In this document: piece by piece, positions 1 to 5,187 of the stretch | Layout: the number at the start of each line of letters is the position of its first letter | Position numbering within the stretch: position 1 is the stretch's first letter | From: Chloroflexota bacterium | GTDB lineage: Bacteria > Chloroflexota > Limnocylindria > QHBO01 | NCBI GenBank assembly: GCA_005879775.1 | Contig: VBJX01000041.1 | Coordinates: forward strand, 2,173-10,614 | Direction: 5' to 3' | Length of the DNA stretch: 8,442 bases | Made by a program: the position numbers and the translations under genes | Notes under the pieces: model-generated | What the model was told of the DNA's origin: nothing | What the model saw: only the letters and a program-made list of their open reading frames with translations | Databases searched by the model: none

Positions 1-392
1 CGCAGGACGCTGTCGTCGCGGAAGAAGACGGCCACCGCCACCATGGCGCTCACTCCGACCACAAACCAGACGAGCTGGGTGGCGGCCATTCCCAGCTGGA
101 AGCCGAAGGCCTCCATGCCGAGCAGGTCCTGGGGGAGCCGATTGAGCATCACCAGCCCGACCCCACCGATGGCGGCCACGGCAGGGAGGAGCATCTGGTC
201 GCCACGGTTGCCGGCGACCCGAAGGGCAAAGTGGGCCCCGAACATGAGCCCGACGTAGACGATCGCCAGTCCCAGGGGTCCTGGATCCGGGGTCCCGGTC
301 TCCGCGATGTGGGTGACCGCGAAGCCGAGCGGCACGAGAACGACCAGCGGCAGCAGCAGCCGCAGCTCGGTCGAGCGGCGCGCTGCCAGCAT
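1..392 (-). CDS. rodA: RodA/FtsW-type peptidoglycan glycosyltransferase, N-terminal part (cut by window edge)
   Basis: The first 130 residues of a SEDS-family membrane protein; the rest lies beyond the left edge. SEDS proteins polymerise glycan strands from lipid II, with a partner class B PBP, during elongation or division. Visible are a short basic N-terminus and about four hydrophobic segments (roughly residues 11-29, 39-57, 67-84 and 103-123). The stretch GDQMLLPAVAAIGGVGLVML (residues 64-83) resembles the 'DPLLLPVVALLNGLGLVMI' segment of actinobacterial RodA, as does the TEL motif before helix 1. The ATG at 390-392 overlaps the fhaB stop in a TGATG junction, so translation is probably coupled. 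Position directly after fhaA-fhaB supports RodA over FtsW, but the catalytic part is not visible. No internal disruption is seen. Confidence 0.85.
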   Translation of the reverse strand, partial: MLAARRSTELRLLLPLVVLVPLGFAVTHIAETGTPDPGPLGLAIVYVGLMFGAHFALRVAGNRGDQMLLPAVAAIGGVGLVMLNRLPQDLLGMEAFGFQLGMAATQLVWFVVGVSAMVAVAVFFRDDSVL

Positions 393-777
393 CAGCGCTC
401 GAGCCGCATCCGCACGCGCCCGATGCTCAGCTCGTCCCCGAACGAGAGGGCGACGGCCCGATCGATCCTGTGGCCGTTGACGTACGTCCCGTTGGTGCTC
501 CCCTGGTCCTCGACGTACCAGCTGCGGCCGCGGAAGGTGTGCGGCCGATCGAGTTGATCGGTCCCAGGGCGATCGCGCGGCCGACCGCCGGCTCCCCCTC
601 CGGCGACTCGAGAACCGCCAGCCTGCCGATCCCCGACTGGCTGGCCATCTGGGCCAGCTCGGCGCTGCGCAGGTCCCGCAGCAATGATCGGCCAAAGCCG
701 AAGAGGAGCAGGTAGAGGATCCCGAGGAAGCCGAGCTGCAGGACGAGCAGCAGGAGGCGGAGGATCTCCGCGGTCAT
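392..777 (-). pseudogene. fhaB: FhaB-like membrane-anchored FHA protein, reading frame broken by an internal deletion
   Basis: Starts at an ATG overlapping the fhaA stop (ATGA). Residues 8-28 form one hydrophobic anchor (LLLLVLQLGFLGILYLLLFG), followed by a basic linker and the start of an FHA domain ending in NSIGR (residues 75-79). The family then has roughly 20 residues carrying the S-x-x-H phosphothreonine-contact motif. Here this is absent, and from base 541 the FHA end continues in another frame as FRGRSWYVEDQGSTNGTYVN, ending at the stop at 392-394. The span is 386 nt, not a multiple of three; a loss of 3n+1 nt (about 58) restores a normal FhaB of about 147 residues. If unrepaired, frame 1 reads out to a stop at 427. 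FHA proteins of this type bind phosphorylated kinases or PBPs and couple them to wall synthesis. It may be a real pseudogene or a sequence error. Confidence 0.8.
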
Positions 778-1532
778 CCCCTCACCTGGAACTCGATCTC
801 GGTCGACCCGATCCGGATCAGGTCGCCGGGACCGAGTGCGACCTCGCTCACCTGCTCGCCGTTGACCCACGAGCCATTCCGGCTGCCGAGGTCGGCCAGG
901 CTGTAGGCGCCGTGCTGCAGCTTCAGCTGGCAGTGGTGGCGGCTCACCTGCGCGTCATCGAGGATGACGTCGTTGTCGCTCGCCCGACCGATGGTGATCA
1001 GGGCGCTTCCCAGGTCGAACTGCACCGGGGGGCTGTCCTGGCTGGTGACCAGCAGGTAGACGCGCTGTGCCGAATCGGGCTCGGCCACCTCGTGACCGGG
1101 TCGGGCAAAGACGATCGTGTCGCTGGCGACGCGGGCCGGGGCCTCCTCCGCGACCAGCTCGCCGGCGTCGTCCACCACGTTCGCCGCCACGCGCACGTCG
1201 CCGCGAGGCACGGCCCTGTCGGCCACCACGCTCACCTGGGGTCGCGCGACGAGGGTGTAGTGCTCGCGGCGGGCCCTCGACAGCGCGCCGTGGGCCAGAT
1301 CGTCCTCGAGCGAGGCCCGATATGACTCGAAGGTCGCAAAGTCGGACGGGTGCAGGTGCACCTCGTAGCGGTTGGGGACGATCACGCCCCGCTCGCCGAA
1401 TGACTTGTTGGTGTCCATCGCCCGCTCGATCCGCTTGGCGAGCGAGACCGGCTGAAGGTTGGCACCGAGGCGCCCGGCTGGGGCTTCGAAGAGCCGTTCC
1501 AGGAAGGCCTCCAGCCGGGAGAGGATCCCCAT
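774..1532 (-). CDS. fhaA: FhaA: DUF3662 domain plus C-terminal FHA domain
   Basis: A 252-residue protein, intact. Residues 1-120 are the FhaA N-terminal domain (DUF3662): an opening GILSRLEAFLERLFE, then QPVSLAKRIERAMD and the typical VPNRYEVHLHPSDF (residues 52-65). A linker runs to about 157. Residues 158-250 are an FHA domain with all phosphothreonine-binding landmarks: IGR (181-183), SRHH (197-200), SRNG (217-220) and VNG (223-225). FhaA proteins bind phosphorylated partners of the Ser/Thr kinase system, such as the pseudokinase MviN in mycobacteria, and help regulate peptidoglycan synthesis; whether that partner applies here is unknown. It is first in the fhaA-fhaB-rodA operon and its stop overlaps the fhaB start. 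The ATG lies six bases after a TAGGAT box, which suggests a leaderless transcript. Confidence 0.92.
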   Translation of the reverse strand: MGILSRLEAFLERLFEAPAGRLGANLQPVSLAKRIERAMDTNKSFGERGVIVPNRYEVHLHPSDFATFESYRASLEDDLAHGALSRARREHYTLVARPQVSVVADRAVPRGDVRVAANVVDDAGELVAEEAPARVASDTIVFARPGHEVAEPDSAQRVYLLVTSQDSPPVQFDLGSALITIGRASDNDVILDDAQVSRHHCQLKLQHGAYSLADLGSRNGSWVNGEQVSEVALGPGDLIRIGSTEIEFQVRG

Positions 1533-1547
1533 CGGCCGATCCTAGCA
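1533..1547 (-). promoter_or_regulatory. Extended -10 promoter of fhaA, probably leaderless
   Basis: On the minus strand TGC-TAGGAT ends six bases before the fhaA ATG. This matches TGnTAnnnT, and a start site 6-7 nt downstream would fall on the ATG itself. No good -35 box is seen, which is usual for extended -10 promoters, and there is no Shine-Dalgarno sequence between box and ATG. The element TGCTAGRATCGGCCG recurs before the gene starting at 5096, and CAGGTGCTA recurs before valS. Confidence 0.6.
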
Positions 1548-1581
1548 CCTGCGGAGCGACGCTCGGCCACGGGTGACCCAC

Positions 1582-1612
1582 GCGGTACCAACGGCGTGGC
1601 TGGCGGTACCAA
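1582..1612. repeat. Twin direct repeat GCGGTACCAA, 21-bp period
   Basis: Perfect 10-bp copies at 1582-1591 and 1603-1612, each with the palindromic core GGTACC. The 21-bp period is two helical turns, so both copies face the same side of DNA. They sit between the divergent fhaA promoter and the TATACT box of the gene at 1691, about 50 bp from each predicted start. Candidate operator for a regulator; no regulator is identified. Confidence 0.5.
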
Positions 1613-1644
1613 TATGCCTGTGGGGAGCGTGGAATGACCCTCGG

Positions 1645-1650
1645 TATACT
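1645..1650 (+). promoter_or_regulatory. Candidate -10 box (TATACT) for the zinc-ribbon gene at 1691
   Basis: TATACT matches the sigma-70 -10 consensus at five of six positions and is an A+T island in a GC-rich region. A start near 1657 leaves a leader of about 34 nt before the ATG at 1691. The expected -35 position (about 1622-1627, GGGGAG) is poor, so an activator at the upstream twin repeat is conceivable. This box argues against the upstream in-frame ATG at 1634. Confidence 0.45.
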
Positions 1651-1690
1651 GGCTCCCCGCAGGTTGCCTGAGGCAGATACCGACATCGCA

Positions 1691-2650
1691 ATGCCCGACG
1701 CGCTGACAGAATCGTTCTGCGAACGGTGTGGCACTCGCTACGAGTTCGCCGCCCCGACGCGCCTCTCGACGCTGGGCAAGACCCGCGGCCTGGTGGGCGG
1801 TCTTCGCAACTACGTGATGGGCCATGACTCGCTCAGCGAGAGCATGGACGACGCGAGGCGGGCCGAAGAGGAGGTCCTGGCCACCAAGCAGCTGGAGGCG
1901 TTCCACTCCTCGTTCAACTTCTGCATCAACTGCCGCCAGTACACCTGCCTGACCTGCTGGAACGACGAGGCTGGCCGCTGTCAGACCTGCGCCCCGCTGA
2001 CCTGGGTGCCGGACCTGGCCGCCGAGGCGGCAGCCGCCGAATGGCCGATGGAGGCGATGCTGGCGGAGGCACAGGCGGTGCCTGAGCCGGAGCCTGAGCC
2101 GATCGTCGAACCGGAGCCCGCGCCTGAGCTGGTCGTGGCCGCCGAGCCGGAGCCGATGTTCGAGCCCGAGCCGGAGCCCGAGCCCGTCCTGGCCGCCGCC
2201 CCCGAGCCGGAGCCGGAGGCAGAGCCGATCGTCGAGCCCGAACCAGAGCCCATTCCATTCCGCCCGATCCGGCCGATCTCCGAGACGATTCTGCGCATCC
2301 CGCGGCCTGCGCCACCTCGCGAGGAGGTCGCCGCGGCGGCCTCCGCGGAGGAAGATGCCAGCCTCGCGGCACGCCGCGCGCAGCTCGACCTGCTTGGCCT
2401 GGGCGACGAGGGCGAGGGCGCCGTCAGCACCCGTCCGAGGGTCCTGCCCTACCGCTCGAGCGGTGCTCCGGTGACCATGGCCGACCTCGGACAGGCCGCC
2501 AGAGGTGCCTTCTGGGACGCCTCAGCCCACGAGGTATCTGCTGCGATCAGCCAGATCGGGGTGCAGGACTGCGCCCACTGTGGCCTCTCGCTCTCGGCGA
2601 GTGCCCGCTTCTGCCGCCGCTGCGGAACGCCACAGCAGCGATCCGCCTAG
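1691..2650 (+). CDS. Unrecognised multi-zinc-ribbon protein with Pro-Glu linker
   Basis: 319 residues from the ATG at 1691. An in-frame ATG at 1634 would add 19 residues, but a TATACT promoter box lies inside that extension. Three cysteine clusters are visible: C10-x2-C13; C78-x2-C81, C86-x2-C89 and C97-x2-C100; and a C-terminal ribbon C294-x2-C297 and C308-x2-C311. Residues 131-189 are a low-complexity (PE)n linker, followed by a basic/proline stretch and a short alpha-rich region (about 211-290). No signal peptide or membrane segment is seen, so it is probably cytosolic. The architecture suggests metal-binding modules on a stiff acidic spacer, as in an adaptor or scaffold; catalytic motifs are absent. 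It is divergent from fhaA. Its C-terminal ribbon (CAHCG...FCRRCG) resembles that of the gene at 4359-5096. I do not recognise the family. Confidence 0.85.
   Translation: MPDALTESFCERCGTRYEFAAPTRLSTLGKTRGLVGGLRNYVMGHDSLSESMDDARRAEEEVLATKQLEAFHSSFNFCINCRQYTCLTCWNDEAGRCQTCAPLTWVPDLAAEAAAAEWPMEAMLAEAQAVPEPEPEPIVEPEPAPELVVAAEPEPMFEPEPEPEPVLAAAPEPEPEAEPIVEPEPEPIPFRPIRPISETILRIPRPAPPREEVAAAASAEEDASLAARRAQLDLLGLGDEGEGAVSTRPRVLPYRSSGAPVTMADLGQAARGAFWDASAHEVSAAISQIGVQDCAHCGLSLSASARFCRRCGTPQQRSA
2081..2257 (+). repeat. In-gene Pro-Glu low-complexity repeat
   Basis: Codons for residues 131-189 of the zinc-ribbon protein are largely alternating GAG/CCG units interrupted by short VV, AA and IVE segments. 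Two IVEPEP blocks suggest internal duplication. Such repeats can vary in length between strains and are prone to assembly collapse. Confidence 0.75.
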
Positions 2651-2991
2651 TCGCTCGCTCCGCTCCCTGAGGTGCTGGGAGTCTTCGGCGCGGATTCGGT
2701 CTTGGGCGTCCTGGTCTTGTCGCTCGTACCGGTCGTGGAGCCTCCAGCCGTGGCGCCGTCACCGGCGCTCGGCCCTGATTCCCGGTTGGGCGAGGTCCCG
2801 CTCGTCGAGCTCGATGAGCGGGAGTCGTTCCGGTAGAACCCGCTCCCCTTGAAGATGATCCCGGCCGGATTGATCACGCGACGGAGCTGCCCGCCGCATC
2901 GTTCGCAGGTGCTCGGTCCGTCCGCCAGCATCGAGTGGAGGACCTCATAGATCGTGCCGCAGGAGCGGCACTGGTAGTCATAGGCAGGCAC
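2647..2991 (-). CDS. FmdB-family CxxC-CxxC zinc-ribbon protein with Ser/Thr/Gly-rich tail
   Basis: 114 residues from a GTG start; the reading frame offers no better start upstream and no clear Shine-Dalgarno sequence is seen. Residues 1-54 match the FmdB putative regulatory family: opening PAYDYQCRSCG, ribbon C8-x2-C11 and C29-x2-C32, then the family signature INPAGIIFKGSGFYRND. Residues 57-114 are a disordered tail rich in Ser, Thr, Gly and Lys, also usual for the family. The function of these ribbons is not firmly known; roles in regulation have been proposed. The gene starts 53 nt after the CpaE-like gene on the same strand and may be cotranscribed with it. Its TAG stop shares the palindrome CTAG with the stop of the convergent gene. 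Confidence 0.88.
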   Translation of the reverse strand: MPAYDYQCRSCGTIYEVLHSMLADGPSTCERCGGQLRRVINPAGIIFKGSGFYRNDSRSSSSTSGTSPNRESGPSAGDGATAGGSTTGTSDKTRTPKTESAPKTPSTSGSGASD

Positions 2992-3020
2992 GGGTGCGCA
3001 TGATGGCAGTCGACCGATGA

Positions 3021-3035
3021 GCGCGCAATGCGCGC
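3021..3035. other. GC-only hairpin between the CpaE-like gene and fmdB
   Basis: GCGCGC-AAT-GCGCGC is a perfect 6-bp inverted repeat 9 nt beyond the CpaE-like stop and 29 nt before the fmdB GTG. No T-run follows on either strand, so it is not a standard intrinsic terminator. It could tune relative expression or be incidental. Confidence 0.3.
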
Positions 3036-3044
3036 CGAGTCAGG

Positions 3045-4245
3045 TCAGGAGCGCGAGCCGAAGGCGGGAAGCCACTGACGTCCGCGCGCGCCGACGGGGG
3101 TCGCCTCCTCGCGGGTGAGGAGCCGCGCGACGCTGTGCAGGTCGGTCGCGATCTTCTCTCGCGGGAAGCGGCTGATGACCGGGGTCCCCTCGTTGGCGGC
3201 CATGACCGCCTTCGGGCCATTGGACACGATTGTGGCGCTGACCGGCATCCCCAGCGACTGGGCGATATCGGCGTTCGAGATCCCGTGGTCGGCGCGGCTT
3301 GACGATGCCGCCCAGCCCCACCTCGCGCGCCATCACCAGGAACTGGGCGCTGGTCTTGATCGGGCCCACCTCCGGCGTGACGATCAGGAAGATCTCGTTC
3401 GAGACGGAAAGCATCGCCATGGTGCGATCGTCGTAGCTGGGATGGGTGTCGATCACCACGAAGTTGTGATGCGAGCGCGCCCAGCGGACGGCCGCCAGCA
3501 GGAGATCGGCGGTCACCCGTGTGAAGTCGCCCGGGGAGCTGCCCCAGGTCAGGACCCGCACGCCGCTCTGCTCGTGGACAGTGGTCACATGGTCGAAGTT
3601 GGCATCAGTCCACTCGTCGGGCGGTGAGTCAGCCAGGTCGACGAGCCCCATCTTGCTGGAGACCTCCAGGATCGAGGTGACGTTGCCAACCCCGACGTCC
3701 GCGTCGAGCAGGCAGACGCTGGAGCGAGTCTGCTCGCGGAGCGCGACAGCCACGTTGACCGCGATCATCGTCTTGCCGACTCCGCCCTTCGGGGCGAAGA
3801 CGCTCACCACCTGCCCCTCGCCGATGGTGCCCGCGTCGGGAGTGAGGGTATCGACCCAGCCGGCCGACTCGATCGGCAGCGCGCGGCCGGCGCGAATCAT
3901 GATCGCCTGCAGCCGATAGACCAGCGCCTCAGCCGGCAATGGCTTGAGGGCGTACTCGTCGCGCCCATCCTCGGCGCCGGGGGCCGTGGCGAAGTCAGGG
4001 AGCGTCTCGCTGAAGACGAGAATGGTTGGCACCTGGCGCCCCTCGTGCAGCACTTCGAACAGGTTTGCCGCCTGGGCGATATCCCCATCGCAATCGATCA
4101 CCGCCATGTCGAGCGATTCGCCGCGGGCAAGCCGGGCAAGCCCGTCCATCGGATCGGTGATCGGCTCGAATCCAGCGCGGCCCAGCGCCTCGACGTAGGG
4201 CCAGGCGTCGTCGCTCAGCGACAGCAGGACGGTGGGTCGCTCCAT
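3045..4245 (-). pseudogene. CpaE/MinD-like ATPase with receiver-like N-terminus, frame broken near the C-terminus
   Basis: Start chosen at the ATG at 4243-4245 because GGAAGG lies 6 nt before it; the ATG at 4249-4251 directly abuts that site. Residues 1-120 are a receiver-like domain (acidic D51 in MAVIDCDGD, later K101). Residues 147-316 are a SIMIBI ATPase: deviant Walker A KGGVGKT (153-159), DADVGVGN (181-188) and FVVIDTHPS (262-270). CpaE proteins act at pilus or secretion machines, and MinD/ParA relatives position cell structures on membranes. After K316 (bases 3298-3300) the frame is lost: RADHGISNADI and then SNGPKAVMAANEGTPVISRF, clearly the family's C-terminal part, continue in another frame to the stop at 3045. 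The expected V-L-N strand is missing, consistent with a loss of about 11 nt. Unrepaired, the first frame ends at 3040 with a nonsense tail. Confidence 0.82.
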
Positions 4246-4251
4246 TGGCAT

Positions 4252-4257
4252 CCTTCC
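4252..4257 (-). promoter_or_regulatory. Shine-Dalgarno site deciding the start of the CpaE-like gene
   Basis: GGAAGG on the minus strand leaves 6 nt before the ATG at 4245 and none before the ATG at 4251, favouring the downstream start. Confidence 0.55.
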
Positions 4258-4284
4258 GGTCAGGTGGGGGTGACGAGCGACGCA

Positions 4285-4314
4285 ACTATCGAACGCGCCC
4301 AAGCGGCTCGACAA
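4285..4314 (-). promoter_or_regulatory. Weak candidate promoter for the CpaE-like gene
   Basis: On the minus strand TTGTCG (4309-4314) and GATAGT (4285-4290) are separated by 18 bp, each matching four of six consensus bases. It lies in the 113-nt gap between the 245-residue zinc-ribbon gene and the CpaE-like gene, so the latter could be transcribed independently as well as by read-through. Confidence 0.35.
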
Positions 4315-4358
4315 TGGGAATGAGGCCTACTCCACCACTGACGAAGGTACGGGGAGCG

Positions 4359-5096
4359 TCATCCCCCCCGCTGCATGCGCATCCCGCACTTTGGGCAGTA
4401 GAAGGCGCCGGCGGCGCCGGCGTCGAAGCCACAGTGCGCGCAGACCGCTCCGGCGTGCCGTCCCGGGGTGGGCAGTCGCGCGGCCGTGGCAGGCCCCAGG
4501 CTCCGCCCGGTGGCGATCACCTGCTGATAGAGCGAGCTGAGGAGCCGCCGGCCAATTCGTTCGGTGTCGCCGCGTTGTCCCTCGCCGCCCCAGCCGACCA
4601 CGGCGCGCACGATCAGCTCGCCGTTCAGCTCGTCCCAGTGGCTGGCCAGGCCGCCAACGATGGAGTTGTAGTCAGGGTAGCCGCTGGTGTCGACCTCCCC
4701 GTGCAGCAGGGCGCAGAAGAACGTGTCGACGGTCATGTCGATGGCATCGGTCAATTCGAGGAGGTAGAGGGCGTGGCGCCCGATGGCCGACACCGCGGCG
4801 CGCGCCAGCACCCACTGCTCGAGCTCGATCACGCGCTCGATGCGGGGCGCCGCCTCGCCGAACTCCCTGCCGAGCGGCTCGATCACCTCGACCGGACTCA
4901 GCGCCAGCGGGGCGACGACCTCGGGGAGCATGGCCCGCACCGCCGGGTCGGCCTCCATGCGCAGCCCGTCGCTGCTGCGCGCCAGGTAGGCCAGCTTCAA
5001 GGTGTATTGCTGGGCGGCGACCTCCTCGGCGACCGGGGTCGGGGGAGGGGGCGGCGCAGAGTTGTCGTCAGGCTTCTTTCGACGCAGGAATGACAT
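4359..5096 (-). CDS. Unrecognised protein with helical core and C-terminal zinc ribbon
   Basis: 245 residues starting at MSFLRRKKPDD, with AGGGGA about 6 nt upstream and a TGCTAGAAT promoter before it. Order: a basic N-terminus, a polyproline stretch (15-21), a mostly helical, mildly hydrophobic core (about 28-200) with no catalytic motif I can name, then a zinc ribbon with C219-x2-C222 and C234-x2-C237. The core has many acidic and Leu/Ala positions typical of soluble helical bundles; no signal peptide or clear membrane helix is seen. It is 91 nt downstream of valS, but has its own promoter-like element, and is followed by the CpaE-like and FmdB genes on the same strand. The ribbon (CAHCG...FYCPKCG) resembles the C-terminal ribbon of the gene at 1691-2650, hinting at a shared partner. 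Function unknown. Confidence 0.82.
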   Translation of the reverse strand: MSFLRRKKPDDNSAPPPPPTPVAEEVAAQQYTLKLAYLARSSDGLRMEADPAVRAMLPEVVAPLALSPVEVIEPLGREFGEAAPRIERVIELEQWVLARAAVSAIGRHALYLLELTDAIDMTVDTFFCALLHGEVDTSGYPDYNSIVGGLASHWDELNGELIVRAVVGWGGEGQRGDTERIGRRLLSSLYQQVIATGRSLGPATAARLPTPGRHAGAVCAHCGFDAGAAGAFYCPKCGMRMQRGG

Positions 5097-5121
5097 CGGG
5101 ATCCCCTGGTGGTGGGCAGCG

Positions 5122-5136
5122 CGGCCGATTCTAGCA
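5122..5136 (-). promoter_or_regulatory. Extended -10 promoter for the 245-residue zinc-ribbon gene
   Basis: TGC-TAGAAT on the minus strand is followed by CGGCCG, as in the fhaA promoter (14 of 15 bases identical). The predicted start site near 5121 gives a leader of about 25 nt containing AGGGGA before the ATG at 5096. It lies downstream of the valS stop, so this gene need not depend on the valS T-box. Confidence 0.55.
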
Positions 5137-5187
5137 GCGACGTGCGCCGCTCCCCCCGACAACCACCCGCCGGTGGCCTTCGGGCGG

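Noticed and set aside
1634..1690. Start of the plus-strand zinc-ribbon gene at the ATG at 1634
   Set aside because: The TATACT box lies inside the extension, and the added residues look unrelated to the cysteine-rich domain; the ATG at 1691 fits better, though its ribosome site is weak.
3290..3305. Programmed ribosomal frameshift in the CpaE-like gene
   Set aside because: No slippery heptamer or stimulating structure is seen, and conserved residues are missing at the junction, so a deletion is the better explanation.
5167..5187. Terminator hairpin after valS (CCGCC...GGCGG)
   Set aside because: Only a 5-bp stem with a long loop and no T-run; not convincing.
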